From Pyxicephalus adspersus (Eukaryota > Chordata > Amphibia > Anura > Pyxicephalidae), in assembly GCF_032062135.1 (NCBI RefSeq), contig NC_092868.1:51789798-51853797 (forward strand): DNA of 64,000 nt, in the 5' to 3' direction. Shown in pieces: positions 1-13,127 of the stretch (within the stretch, counting starts at the first letter, position 1; each line of letters opens with the position of its first letter). A model generated the notes under the pieces. The model did no database searches, was not told the DNA's origin, and saw only the letters and a list, made by a program, of their open reading frames with translations. The position numbers were made by a program, and so were the translations under genes.

Positions 1-1212
1 TGTGTATGCTGGCACGTAGCGGATCTGGATCAGACCTCACCGGCCTGGCGTCACATTTCATGTACAGTCATGCAATTACTGAAACACATAGGTTAAATAT
101 ATTAAGGTGGACATGTATCATTCACTTCAAATTGGTTATTGACTTTGCTCCATTCCCTTATATCAAATAGCATTTCTGTTTTGGCCAGCACACGTACTTA
201 GTGCAGCAGTGTTGACCACATGGTCCTTGCAGAGGGGGAAGAAAGCCGTTCTTGAGCAGATCAGGTAACTTCTATTTCTTGTTTCTTGATATCCCAACAG
301 AGGTGGATTTAGAGTTAGATATCTACTGGTAGTTTTGGTCACCAACTGGTTATCAGTGTACAAAGGACTCCAAAATGCCAATACTAGAACATTGGGGTTA
401 AGATCTCTAGATTTGGTTACACCCTTGATCTTCTGGAATTTTTTTCCTATATTTCATATCAAATCTTCTTGATTTTCTTGAAATCCTTAACACTTCATCA
501 ACTCATTCCATAATCAGTTTCCTGAACATAGAGCAAGACACCTCTATACAACTATGGCTGCTGAGACCAGAAACAGATTATGTTATAATAGGGCCCATGA
601 CACAGTAGCAGATTTGGCCCCTATTTCTTTCACTGGTTCCATCAGACTGCCTACAAGAACATTTTTCTTGGTGCCCAGAATCAAACAATTGTACTATTCC
701 CTGGGTTTCTTTAGGTGCATAAATGATGTAGCCTGGCCCCTTATACATTTACTTGGCCCTAAGCCCGAAATGTTTTGGATGATGGGTTGGTTTGTGAACC
801 TTCGTGTGCCATGGGATCAATGATGCCATCATCAGTCTATTGTTCACTTTGATCGGAAAACCTATTTTGAAATATATGGTCCGTTCCATACAGTAGGCAC
901 CATCAGAATCTTCTCTAACCTCCATATTTTGCTCCACAGATATATGCTGAATGAGTGCAAAGGATCATTGGGTTGGCTAGCACTGTTACATTTATTAAGT
1001 TGGATCACCCCTATATATCTCTATCTCTGTTTGCATGATGTTTGAGAGAGATTTGTTCTTGGCTTGGTTGTTGGAGGATTGGCAGGAAGTAGCAGTTGGT
1101 CTTTCTAAGGTTTCAACTATCACATCATTGGTGGAAGCCATTTGATGCTGGCATTTGCCCCCGGGAAGGGTTACTAAGGTTGATTCTTTGTCCTCTGTTT
1201 TTTGCTTTAGAG
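1..1212. other. No supported feature
   Basis: AT-rich unique-looking sequence. Open frames here are short, overlap on both strands and lack splice signals or recognisable domains. Confidence 0.6.
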
Positions 1213-1437
1213 CAATGTTTTTCAACTATGGTTCCTAGAGCAATTTTTGACTCTCCGGTTGGACCTTGAGTGACCTTGGTCTTCCCAATGGCCAACAATG
1301 TAGGAGATATTCTTCCTATTGACCACCACAATAATATACTATGAACTGTGGATATAGTAATTTTAGGAGGGGTTTACTGAAAAAATGAAAGTTATTTCAA
1401 GGGGACCCCCCCATATTAAAAAGGTTGAGAAACAGTG
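1213..1437. mobile_element. hAT-type MITE, 225 bp
   Basis: The ends are imperfect inverted repeats: CAATGTTTTTCAAC at the left, and the reverse complement CACTGTTTCTCAAC at the right. The flanks are a near-perfect 8-bp duplication (ctttagag at 1205-1212, ctttagat at 1438-1445). An 8-bp target duplication with CA..G ends is the hAT signature. It has no coding capacity. Confidence 0.75.
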
Positions 1438-2150
1438 CTTTAGATGTTGTAATCAAAGTGGACCAATGGTCCTGGTGTAGTGGTCTTGCACAAAAGTTAA
1501 AAAAAATTTGGACTCAAATTTACAACCTAAATACAATATGCCTAAAACTCTAGAAAACAGTTTGGTTAGCAAAATCGATTTATTCTAGAAGTTTAATTCA
1601 ATACATTTTCCTGGCAACTAAAATCATCATAGGACCCTTCCCTTAGAATTTGGTAAATCTAAGCATGATTTGATTATCCTAAAAAAATGGTAAAAAATGT
1701 TTAAATATTTGGTAAAAAGATTGATATCCTAAATAGGGTCAAATTCCACAATAGGACCCATGGATTCAATATATTAATTATTACATTGTCATTGTTTTAT
1801 TCTTTTAAGTTGTTTCCAGCTATCAATACAAAATATCCCCCATTGTCCCATCCATGGAGATGGGACAATTACCTTGTCCTGGGTAGACAACATCATTCCT
1901 CCATAGAAATATAAAGTAAGTGTTGTCAGTCTAGGACAGGAAGTTTGATACTGGATCATACCGGAAAATAAAGAGAAAAAGGCCTAAAAAACAACAAAAC
2001 AAATATAACCACATTGATGAACCATTAAATTGCAGTTTATTACATTTGATGCCCTTTAACTAGCTAAAAGGCGTAAGGAGTCAACCTGTTTCTTGAAAAG
2101 TCTAAATTTCATACTTCAAACATATTCACTTTCCTGTAGAAGATCTGAAC
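1438..2150. other. No supported feature
   Basis: Very AT-rich sequence with several homopolymer A runs. No frame, repeat structure or CpG block was seen. Confidence 0.6.
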
Positions 2151-2520
2151 TGCTTTTGTCATTTAACAATGATTCGGTGCGAGATGATTTTTTATTAAAT
2201 CTCTCGCTCTATAATTCTCGGATCAGGATGAGCGCTCAGCAATGAAGCCGTTGCCACACATGTCAATTAACGTCCCTCTGCCGGGGCGCGGAACGCGAGG
2301 AAATGAAGGAAACAAGTTCGTTTTGTCTAATTACAGAAATCCTATCTGTGAATACAAGATTTATACATCTCACAAATGTAATTTTTCCACATGATGACTT
2401 GTAATTATACAGGGCATTTATATGCAGATTATTGAAATGACTCGCAGGTTTTTTTTCCTCTTCATTATCTCGCTGCTCCGTGTTCTTGCTGAAAATGAAA
2501 TACCATAAAGATGAGGTGTT
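2151..2520. other. Candidate conserved non-coding block
   Basis: Non-repetitive and CpG-bearing against an AT-rich background, with homeodomain-type and GATA-like words such as aattac and gataa. No open frame crosses it. Low confidence: conservation is inferred from texture alone, and alignment to other vertebrates would decide it. Confidence 0.3.
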
Positions 2521-2924
2521 AGTGATAATGTGTGTTATGTGCCAATGTCATTGATTGAGGAGAGGAAGGGTTAACTTAGTGGTAGAGGAACAACTGCAGA
2601 CAAAATCAGGTAGGAAATTAGTGAAAAAGGATCCACATCCCGTGATTCGTGTTGCAAATATCTGCTATGAATTTACGGGTCTATACACAAATTTAGGACT
2701 TTTAAACAAACATTTAGGCATCAAAGAAAAAGTTGCAATGAACTTTGTCCCCTACCAGCATACTGGAGGGAAGGAACCTTGCTCTTCAAGTGGAAGCAGT
2801 GGTTTCTCTGCAGAGGCAGAACTCTCCAATTATCAGGCCTAGCTGAATGCAAGTCATTGGGGCGAAAGGGTGGATGTCAGAGCTCTGCAGAGAGACAATG
2901 GTTCCATAGTTTTCTGTTTGTCTA
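2521..2924. other. No supported feature
   Basis: A 95-codon + strand frame lies here but shows no domain, splice context or codon pattern that marks it as real. Confidence 0.5.
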
Positions 2925-3151
2925 TTAATATTAAAAAATATTTTTATAGTGCCAACAAATTGTGCAGCACTTCAAGAGTGTTGTTGTCCCTCTAAAGGGC
3001 TCACAATCCAATGTCTACCTCAGTCGTATGTCATTTACATGGTCTACTGTCAATTTGCGGGAAGCCAATGAATGCATGTTTTTGGGATGTGGAAGGACAC
3101 CCACACAACATGGAGAGAACCTTGGTCCTAGTGCTGCTAACCACTGAGCTA
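2925..3151 (-). mobile_element. SINE fragment, minus strand (V-SINE-like)
   Basis: Read on the minus strand it starts with a tRNA-like agctcagtggttagca. It continues with a shortened core (catgttgtgtgggtgtcctt, then aacatgca) and ends with the L2-type tail (attgtgagccc...gtgctgcaca...ttggcactata). It matches the order of the fuller copy at 29976-30302, with a deleted box B region. Confidence 0.75.
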
Positions 3152-3830
3152 AAATTCCATTTCAAAACCTTAAGCCACCGACCTGAAACAAGTAGGCAAA
3201 TCTGGATTTTTCTCTTTCTTCCTAATGAGGAGGATTGTTCTAGGTCAATCATTCCAAATAAAAAACTTTGAATGTAGTAATCCCTTGCAGACAGAGAACC
3301 TCAAAGGGTGGCTGAGGATTCATTTCCGGAAATCTGTGTTGCATGGTTTCCCTTCTTTGTCCGCGGCATTGGCTAGTGCGCTCCCCCAGTGGCATCTTTC
3401 CAATGGGGGGTGCACTGGCCATAGACACAGCTCACTTGTCAGACGGCCAGTAGACCGCAGACCGATGTTCGGGGATTTCTGCTTTAGAAGTTACCAGGGG
3501 TTCCTTTAGCTATACCTGATTTCCCCCTTCAGGGCATTTCCCAACCTAGTACTCAGTGGGCTGGTTATGGGTTGCCCAAGAGGAATGGGATCCACTTGGA
3601 TTTGGCCAAGTGGGTCAATTAACCCAGTCCCCTGCCTGAAGCAATCCTCTTTGGGGGGAGCAGAAACGTGAGGCCCTTCCTGTTCGGAGGAAGTCCAAAG
3701 CGAACATTTCTTCCCACTGGCAACAATGCAAAGAGCATTTTTCCCACTAACAAGAGTTCAGACTTTTTTTATATCAGAAACAGAAAAGAAACTAATATTT
3801 TTTTCTTTCTTTTACTGGGGGTTCCTGAAT
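3152..3830. other. No supported feature
   Basis: Mixed unique sequence with a GC-richer stretch near 3360-3480. A 94-codon + strand frame covers that stretch but has no recognisable domain. Confidence 0.5.
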
Positions 3831-4200
3831 CTGCCATATCTTAGCATATTGATGCCGTGTAGTTTTCCCATCCCCGCCCTGTATCGATTAGCTCAACACG
3901 CTAAATTAAGCTGACATTTAAGCGAGACCATCCTCATTTCGGTGCCGGGTTGCACGGTCCTGTTGGGCCTGTAATTAACATGATGTATATATAAAGTGTG
4001 ATGAGGGGATCATTATCCTAATCTATGTGTATTTTTCACTTTACGGATAATCTCCGGCAAACAGGCTTTTAATCTATGCGAATCGTACGGCTGAGCGGCC
4101 CCGTACAGAGCAAATATGGGCGATGCGTTCCGCCGCATTAGACGGCTGATGTCTTTCTGATGGCGGACGATAATGATAAGGACGCGGTATTGATTGCTGT
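3831..4200. other. Candidate conserved non-coding block
   Basis: Unique sequence, dense in CpG for this window (about 3900-4180), with TAAT, ATCGAT and GATAA words and no repeat signature. Inferred from composition only. Confidence 0.3.
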
Positions 4201-7200
4201 AGGAGCCAATGAACTGAGAGAGACACGGACTTTATTTTTGCAACGCTTGTGGGGGTATGGGCATGTGAAAGTAAAGCAAGAGTCTTACTACAAATATATA
4301 AAAATTTATATAGCAGGTGGTGCCAGCGTGCCAAACAGAAGGGCCAAATGTACACATGGAGGTCAATTTATAGATCACTGAATCTGACATTAACCAAATA
4401 TTCCCTAATGGAGAATTGTACAGGTAATGGCACTGATTTATTCCCCATTCTTACCTTTTTTTTCAATATATTGCACTCTTCCAATGGTCTCGAGGTAAAA
4501 TGGTAAGGCACAGAGGTACCATGATGTCCCCCATGCCACCTAAACCAGAAGACCGGGGTCAAAGTAATTTTCTTTTGATGAGGGCAAATTGTTTACTAAT
4601 GGCTATTTAAAAGCCTTTTGTGTTGGGTAGCAGCAAAAAGATGACCTTCCCTTTGCTCTGGAAGGTACACTTTAATGTGTACTTACCAAGTTCTAAAACA
4701 TGGAAGCCATCTCTGACCTTTCTAGCTGCTGGCACTGTGAATAATTCATTCTCAAAGATCTGAAAGGATCACAAGACTTTGAAGTTGGGTTTAGCCATTT
4801 CTAACAGCTTAGAAACATTCGCTGGTTGTTTACACAGACTGTCAGGCTGCCAAGATTCTGCAGCAACCGAAAGCAAGAGAAAAAACAAGTCAATACATTC
4901 CTCCACAAATTCTTGATGAATGAGAACTTATATAAATATAAAATATGAACCTACTGTAATGTGTGTAGTTGGGGCACAGGTTCACCATGCAATGATAAGC
5001 TAAATAAAATATAGGGTTGATTTATATGTTTTCACCTAAGATTCATACAACATTTACTAAGTGGTCACACATATTTCTCTATATCTTGGGTAAAAATATC
5101 TATAATTAGATCTTTAGATATTCCTTTTACCAAGATTTAAAAATGGCGTTCAAGTTGAGACCATTGCCTTCACAAACAAGGAAAGATTGTGTTCTTTTAC
5201 ATAAATTTTTTCCTAGTTAAGGAATGTATCTTAAAGTCCTTTATGTGTTATCATTTTACAGAAAAATTTGTAAAGTTCCAATTTAAAATAGCATTTTTCC
5301 CCTCCACTTAAATTCAGAATTACCTTGTCGACTATATATATAAAAATGAGGATAGAATGAAGTGTTACCAGCTCATTGGCACTCCAGTTGCCCGTTTTAT
5401 TATCGCTCTTGATAATGTTTCATTCTTTAGATGACGCGTCTGACCTTGACGTTCACGTTTCTCGATTTTAAAGTATTTTGGTAAAAGACTTATTAGCAGT
5501 GGAAAAAGACCCTGTCATTTTTGTTCTTGACATGGATTATTTTTCTTGCGGGAAAGAGAGGAAGTGTGATAGGCGGTGGAGGGGAAAGGCGGAGGGGCTG
5601 GTAGTAATTGCTGGCAATACCAGGTCTTAGCGTACTCCAGGATTCTGGTGGCTCAAAGTGCAGTGATTGCAAGTTGGTGGCATTAAGTGTTGGGGGATTA
5701 TTAGGCATAATACAAAGACTGGAACGCAAGGCAAAGAAATTGGGATGGGAACAGAACCCAGGCAAATAAAATGGGATGTTCTGTGTCACCAGAATGTGGT
5801 GTAAGGCTTTCATTGAATATGGGCACATTGAGAATTTGGACAGGGTCCCCACCTTCTATCGGACCCCAACAGACAGAATGGCAAGGGTTCAATTAGATAG
5901 AATGCTATTGATTTGGTAGCTCAACTTATTTGCTCATTGCCCATTTTGTCCCTAACTGAACAGTTGCTCCAGATGTTTTTGGTCTTTAACTAGATTTGGC
6001 TGAAGTCATCCATATCAGCAGCACAGACCAGATCAAAATGAGGACCAAACATGAAAATGAAATGTAATCCAGGGCAAGAAGGAGGTCAGGATAGGTGGCA
6101 GATGAATACTCCGAATACCAGACACGGGTCATTACTAGGATCAACAAGATAGAGATCAAAAGGATAGAGCCCCAGCTGAAGGATGGGATAAGAAGATAAT
6201 TAAACTTCATGATTTTGCACCAAAATTAATTATTTCATTTCAGAACCTTCAAGATGAAAATAGATTCTGAAATTCTCTTTAAAGAGTTGACTGACCATTC
6301 TTTCCAACAAAACAATTTACCATGTCCATTTACATATAATATGCATGGTATTTACCTGAATCCCAGATACTTCGGGAATCCACCACCATCTTGGTGGTGA
6401 TATCAGCAGACCATGCAGACTCATCCGTCACTCAAGAAGCATTTTATGGGGTTCATCTTTGCCAGTCAACTGGAAATTTTTTGCCAAGATGGTCCTGATT
6501 TTCCATAATTTAGTGTGAATTTGCCCATCCATGGAAGGTCAATAGACAACATACAGCCTGAAGAAGTTTGGATGATCTATCACCGGTTGGAGTAGATGAG
6601 GCTCAAGAGGGAAAAGATTAGAGACATGGACCGCGGTTGGATATATGTACACAGGTGAGGTAAAAGTAAAGGGGTGCCAAAGATAGTGACAGAAGACCTG
6701 ACTTTTGAACTGGATATAGATCTTGCTGGATCCAAGACAAGAAGTCCCCAATTGTTCACAGTATTTTATCCAAGCCTTCCCATGTTAGATTCAGATATTG
6801 CACTCTGCGCTATAATTGTTAGTGAAGTTCTCCAGACTAAAGCCAGAACCCAATGGATTCCAAGATGACTTAACTATAGTTAGGACAAATCTCCATAGCA
6901 AGGACACAGACCGCAATACAAAATCCAACAGAGTTCTTTTACTCTGTTCAAAAGGTGAAAAATAAACTGTTAGCTCTAATATCTCAGCCATATTATCTGT
7001 ATAGGGAATACACTAAGTATAGACAAATTTTGCATTTATATATTCTTTTCTGGAACAATCAAAATTGCAAGCATTGACAATTGCACAAAACTATGCAGGA
7101 TTATTCTCTTCCCACAGAAAGCAAAAGTGGACAATTTAGTAAAGATGTTTTGAAAGTGATTTTCTGTATCTAGTAACCAGTCTGGACAGACAATATTATA

Positions 7201-7702
7201 TTTGGGATAAAAGCTTGGATATGATACCTTTTTTGCAAATGCTAATAACCCAACTTACCTGAATTTTTCTAGGGTTTAAAATTTTAAAGCCTAATTTAGG
7301 TAAAAACTTCTATTTTAATTTAGATAGAGAATAATAGGACAGAATTGATTTTAGGATTTTTTGAAATGTATGTGCCTGCTGGGGAGATTTTAGCCCATTT
7401 CAGGTATTGAAATGGTTTCTCCAATGGGGACCCAGAAAAAAAACACATTTTTAGCCCAGCATATCACAATTTATGTACTTTTTAGTGCACCCAATACATA
7501 GAAGTGAACCATTTGTATGTGGTGCATGGATCCACAGTACAACTAAATAGCCCAATTCTAAACTTTTCTCTAAGGCCCAGCAAAATTCTTCCCCACATTT
7601 AAGTCCTGATTGAACCATTAGCAATAATAGCTCCATGTTTTTCCCATGAGGAGTTTAGTTTTGCATTACAATACCTTCAATGTGCTAATGTAACACCTAG
7701 AA
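4201..7702. other. Mostly featureless AT-rich stretch
   Basis: No genes or clear repeats seen. About 5330-5480 is a small unique block with several CpGs (gacgcgtctgacc, gacgttcacg) that could be a non-coding element. The minus-strand frames near 5.5-5.9 and 6.0-6.2 kb show nothing convincing. Confidence 0.5.
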
Positions 7703-7901
7703 CCTGATATAATAAAACTCTCCAAGGATGGAGAAGATCATGGGACAACCTGGGTGATCCAGCAAATCTGGAATAGGTTTGTTAAAACTCGTTTGCTATC
7801 AGTTGGCAAAATTTCCAATCCTGGACCAGATCCATTTCAGGTTTGTTTTATCATGCAGGTTCTCCCATGATATTCTTGGAGATCTTTAATATATCAGGCC
7901 C
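7703..7901. mobile_element. Foldback MITE, copy 1
   Basis: A long imperfect inverted repeat. The left end cctgatataataaaactctc pairs with the reverse complement of the right end (gggcctgatatattaaaga). Inside, each arm carries the words gatccagcaaa/cctggaccagatcca. The family recurs at 12335-12558 and 28740-28922. It has no coding capacity and its target duplication is unclear. Confidence 0.75.
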
Positions 7902-9690
7902 ACTGTGTGAACGGGCCATCACGCTGTAGGTTGGATAGAACCTAAATATAAATACTAATTTGCATCCCTCTATTTTTAAATAAAATAAGCTATAGTCCGC
8001 TTTCCTAAGCTTTATTTTAGATTTGGAAACCTTTAGAATGTGCAATGCCATGTATGAGGATAACCTAATGCCCCTGGTCTTCCTTCGATAAAATAAGTTG
8101 AAAGTGTGTGGTCACCTTCAACAATCCCTTAGCCTGTGCAGTGTGTAGCTTAGTACGGATCATTTCACAAAGCAAATTCTTCATATTGAAGCTCATCAAC
8201 TGTAGCAGGGAGATGTCAATGAGTGCTGCAGGTGGTTAACGCCATGTGGGACCAGTGGGCTCTTTGTGTGTTGTTATCGGGGTAATAGGGTAGGAAAAGC
8301 CGGCACAAAGAACATTTACAATTTGTTTTTGTTATCTGGCCACCTTTGGATACTTGTCTCTGAAGTGCAAACAAAACATTGTTTTTATCTTTTTTTTATT
8401 AATCTTTTTCTGCTCTCTGAAATCTGGTGCTGGTCTAAAATGTGTTGGTCCACATGTGCCAATGTATCAATAACTTTGACACCCAAAGAGTTATTCATTG
8501 AACAAAAAAGCCCTTGGACCATAAAATTGGCATCAATACATTGGCAGGGATCAGCTGCCAATAATCTCGGATGCCAGGGTATCCATTATAATGTATGACA
8601 CAGGGAATGTAAAATTCGAACCTCTATTATTGGACAGTTGTATATTAGAAATGTTATATTATCCAATGCAGTCCCCACTAAAGGGCAAGTTATAGATCTG
8701 GTTTTATTCTCAAGCAAACAGCTAAATCTACAGTTATAATGCATATATAGGAACCTCCATAAAGATTCTATATTCTGTTTGGCCAATTATTCAATTAGGA
8801 ATGGGCAAAGAAATTAAATTAAATCTTTAAGTCAAATTTCACTTTCAAATTTGACTTCTGCTTAATTATTAAAGACACTCCAAAGACCCTTTTTGTATCT
8901 GGGCCAAATCAGAAACCCAAAAATAATGGAAATTTGAAAGTTCTACTTGAAGAGAGAAAAATTCTACTGAATTATCTTGGGCACTGGAATAGAATGCCTT
9001 GCCTTAATTCTACCTATATAAGGAATACTCATACTTACCTATAAGGAATTCTACAATGCAATTTTACCTAAATTTTACTTGAAATTAGAAAAAATTCTAT
9101 CCGACAGGGTTGGACTATGCTGTAGTAGGTGTCCCACAAAAAATCATGCAACTCTATTTGTAGAAAGAGAATTTTTACTGTGATTGTGTATGAATTGCAG
9201 TCTTAGTCTAAAAGTCAAATCGATTTGGTAATGTTGTCAAACTTTAATTGAATCACATTTAGCAAGATCAACCCTATTTACTCATAAAGTACCTCTTCTG
9301 GACGGCACGTCAGCTCTATGACCTCCATTCCAACAGAAGCCAACTTGGTCAAGAAAATACCTCCAGTCTACTGATGAATGAATAACATCTGATTGGTCAG
9401 TCTAGTGCCTCCTCCTACCAGCATGTGGGCACATGTGCACTACAGTAAAGCCTGATTGGCTCACAGCTGCCCCTCCCTCTTCCAGGCAGGAGAGTTTTAT
9501 AGAAGTCTGGTATTGAGAAAAATATAGGTACTGAATCAATATATCAGCATTGGTTAAAAAAAAAGACACGTGCCAAGTAACTTCAAAACTAACTCTTTCA
9601 TTTTAGTTAGAATTAATTAATGTTGTTTTTTTTTGTCCTGAGGTTTAGCTTTTAATAAGTTTCATCAAGCAAAACCCTCCTTAGAATTAA
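7902..9690. other. No supported feature
   Basis: AT-rich sequence. A 110-codon + strand frame at 8266-8598 is unremarkable. Nothing else stands out. Confidence 0.5.
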
Positions 9691-10135
9691 ACACAATGGC
9701 TTTGCAGCTAAAGTTGCCATGAAAGAACTTGGCTTTGTGAAGGAGCCGTGCGCAATGGATGAAACATCTGGCTCTGGGAAAAAGGCTCTTAAAAAAAGTT
9801 ACAAAGGAAAATGCAAGGCAACAAACAAAGAGATCCTTTCTGCCTTAATGAGCTGATTGCTGGAAGAGTCGGGCAGGTTCGCCAACCTCTGCGGGCCCGT
9901 ACAGAGTTTTATTTTTAGCCGGATGAGTGAGCGGGAGCTGCAGATGTTTGTGAAAGGAAAGCAGAGCCCTGTGTAATGAATGACGGCAAACATTCACTTT
10001 AATCTTAATTCCGTTTTCTGTGTGATAATTTTCCCAGCTTCGGTTTGGGACGCACGTGTTGTCCTCTGGTATACCGTCGTTCTTCATTTTATTCTTTCTC
10101 TCTTAATTTTCGTTACCTAACCAGAGTCTCCACTT
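9691..10135. other. Candidate conserved non-coding block
   Basis: Unique sequence with CpGs (ggagccgtgcgc, gccggatgagtgagcggg, gacgcacgtg) in an otherwise AT-rich region. No splice-bounded frame. Inferred from texture. Confidence 0.3.
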
Positions 10136-10584
10136 AAATGCATTACTTTAATTATGGCGGTGGGGTGGTTTGGTTACAAAGTGAGCAGCTTTTGCCTTAA
10201 AGCCAAGCTCCAGGCAAAAATCTGATTGAAATACATCAACTGGAAGTCAGCTTATGTGCCAAATGATTTGTATTGCTGTCTGATCTGTTCTGAGGTTTAC
10301 ACTGCCATGCCATACAGCACAGTCCTGTCTGGCACATAGAAGACCTGATTTTTCTCATGCAGCCCAAAAACACTTGCAGGTCTGGTGACTGGATGGGGAA
10401 AGGAGAAGCAGCAGATGATAAACTCATCCATTTTGCTCTTTATCATTTTGCCTTCCTTCAGCATACCTTTAATCAACACAACTGATTGGCTCTTGCTGTC
10501 GCTTCTTGCTCTACCACATCAGGTTCTGCTACACAAGGGCTGCAAATGTTTTTTACCAAGTTCATTGCTTTACAAATTGGTCTT
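10136..10584. other. No supported feature
   Basis: Only short overlapping frames are present, with no repeat relationship seen. Confidence 0.5.
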
Positions 10585-10639
10585 GCGCTTGCCTATCATG
10601 GGAGAACCTGGGCGATCCAGCTAACTCGAATAGACTTCT
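10585..10639 (+). repeat. Foldback MITE fragment cut by a TTAA element
   Basis: The words catgggagaacctgggcgatccagc match the interior of the foldback copy at 7703-7901. The match stops at a TTAA where the next element begins. Confidence 0.5.
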
Positions 10640-10890
10640 TTAACCCCCCTGACGGTGATCCTGAGTGTGGCTCAGGGTGAATTTTATATACCAAATGCGG
10701 TAACCCCGAGCCACACTCAGTAGCATAAAAAAAAAAACCTCCCTGCTCCCCACAATCCAGTGGCATCCTCTAGCGATCCCTGGCTGGCTTCTGCAACACA
10801 TCCTCGGCTTGATCAATGTAACGCGTAAAGCGGTGGTACGCTGGGGGAGCGTGGCTTGGTGGGAAATTTAAAAGCAGATTACATTGTAAT
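10640..10890 (+). mobile_element. TTAA-type (piggyBac-like) MITE, left part
   Basis: It starts at TTAA followed by cccccctgacggt, then tgagtgtggctcagggtg, and ends in a gaaatttaaaa region. The order matches the fuller copy at 15021-15399. No clean right TTAA end was found. The right limit is approximate. Confidence 0.5.
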
Positions 10891-11560
10891 ACAATAATAC
10901 ATCCAAAAGTTTGGATGCATCCAAATAATACATCCAAAAGTTGATAATACATCCAAAAGTTTTATTATTAAACTATTATTGTACCCTTGCTTGGAAAATT
11001 GCTCAGTATGAATCTTTTCCGGCCGACTTTTGGTTTAATATTTTACTATTAAAACATTTCTACCAGGTCAACATACCTTACCATACATTAGTACTTGACC
11101 GGAGAACAAACGCCCCCCAAAGCCTCATCCTCCATTGGCAGTATGGGTATCCCACTAATTGCTTCCCATAACCCTCACCACAACCTGTACAAACCCAGGT
11201 ATGGAAATATTCAGCACAGCAAGCTTTCTTTCCAACTGTTAGTCTACCACACTGGGATCCTTACGCCAACAGACACTGCTTTGCATATTATTATACCCCT
11301 GTGCAATTTTTTGTTTTCAAAATCCACCTTTCCCATCGAGCTTCCCTTGTAAGTACAAGACCTTTCTGTTCAATACAACAGTTTATCACACCTGATCCCG
11401 ACTACAGAGAACAAATAAAACCTTTCCTGACCTTTTCTTCAACAAGCCGCCTGTACAAAAATCTCTCTGTTAAAAAAAAAGACTGCAGCTTTTACCGCTT
11501 ATCGCAAAAGATCCTGCCATGGCAGAGAAATTAGCATTTGGTGAGTTGCTCCTAAAATTT
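10891..11560. other. Short AT-rich repeats, otherwise nothing
   Basis: The word aatacatccaaaagtt occurs three times at about 10895-10965. The rest, to 11560, holds only short frames on the + strand. Confidence 0.5.
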
Positions 11561-11995
11561 GATGAAATGGCAGAGACTAGATAACTTTTCCTTTAGTTGA
11601 AGCAGTTGAGAGTTTGATCCGGCTCGGTCGGTGCGGCCTATCTTACAGAATCTTAATGGGGTCTCGTGATAGACAAGTGTTAGTGCGGTGGAAATGAGAC
11701 ACATAAAATCTGCGTAGCTCTGCCTGCACCGTCCCGAGGTTGACGCTCCTTTGATCTATTTAAATGAAGTGCACTTAGCATCAATTCCAACTGTCAGAGG
11801 AGAGCAAACTCTGCAGTAAGTGATTTTATTATCTATGGGGAGCCATCTAAATTACCCTTTTCAAGTTTTAATGTGAGCCATTTAATTAGCAATAAAAACG
11901 GAATCATTGCAGGCTTCCAGTACAGAGGCTGCAAAGTGGGTTGCACATTATCCCGCTCTAGGATGTTGCAACATTTATTTGTACTAATATAGGGC
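11561..11995. other. Candidate conserved non-coding block
   Basis: Unique, with clustered CpGs (ggctcggtcggtgcggcc, gcaccgtcccgagg) next to AT-rich homeodomain-like words (atttaattagcaat). No repeat or frame. Inferred from composition. Confidence 0.3.
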
Positions 11996-12334
11996 TGCAT
12001 GGGGAAAAAAGCAAAGCAGATGCTGTATTTTATATGGCAGACATCTGATCCGGGTAGAATTCCAACCTTGCATGAGTCTATTTTTGTAAAAAGTTATAAA
12101 GGGTATGAATATTTACAGTATATACAGCTAAAAATATTCAAGATGCATTAAAACCAAAGGTGCAAGGCCTTAACTTCTTTAATTTTAAAAAGCAGCTAGA
12201 GCCTAGGTAGAAAAGCCATTGCCAGTATGGCGTAGAGAAGGACCCTTCCTGTAGGAGCAGTGGTCTTTCTGCAGAGATGTGACATGCCCCTAGGTAAGTC
12301 GAAACTAAAGCTCTCTAATCAGCAAGGAACATTG
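11996..12334. other. No supported feature
   Basis: Nothing recognisable on either strand. Confidence 0.5.
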
Positions 12335-12558
12335 AGCCTAATTTATTAAAGTTCTCCAAAGACCAGAGAGGATACACTTTCATCAGTGAAGGTGGGTGAT
12401 CCAGCAAACCTGGAATGGATGTGGTCTGGGATTGAAAACATTTGATAACAATTAGCAAATGACATTTACGAAATCCATTCCAGGTTTGTTGGATCACCAA
12501 GCTTCACCAATGAAAATGTATCCTCTCCAGTCTTGGAGAGCTTTAATAAATCAGACCC
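12335..12558. mobile_element. Foldback MITE, copy 2
   Basis: Long imperfect palindrome. The left arm has taatttattaaagttctcc and gatacactttcatcagtgaa. The right arm is its reverse complement (tcaccaatgaaaatgtatcc, gagagctttaataaatcag). Both arms contain the words gatccagcaaacctgg/ccaggtttgttggatc. A fold to one large hairpin is expected. Confidence 0.85.
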
Positions 12559-13127
12559 ATTGCCCTTGCTGACTATAGAGCTATAGGTCTTACTTTAGGC
12601 ATTTGGCAAAGTACATGTGACCAATGCTTTTGGCACTGATAACATTTCTTTTGTTTTTAATAATTCTATGAAAGCATAGGATAAGGAGTTTATTAATAAA
12701 TGTTTTCAAATGCAGATTTACACAATTTTCCCTGGCTCCCGATGTGTTTCCACTTGAACTCAATAGAAAAATTGTGTTAAATTATGTGTAAAAAAAATTG
12801 GTAATAGACCCTTTCTTGGCCCTGGGAGTTTGAACTTTGGTGGATTTGTGCATGATTCAGGTCCATGGCTCTTGAACATCACCAATGGAATCCAAAGTAT
12901 TTCTCTATGGTCAGGTGACACCATCATGAAAAATAAAAGTGGCCAAAAATGTTTGACTATAAAGGAAGAGTGTAAATACGTCTCGAGTTGCCAATTTCTA
13001 ATGACACTCAAATAATGAGTAATTATCCCTCAAAGTCTGCTGAGAAACTGGCACTTCTGGAATGCAACTTTCCTGTACCCCCTGCAACAATCCGTGGCTC
13101 TTCCTACTGACCCCTGCGTCTATAGAG
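12559..13127. other. No supported feature
   Basis: AT-rich. Overlapping frames on both strands at 12760-13015 mirror each other, which argues against either being real. Confidence 0.5.
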
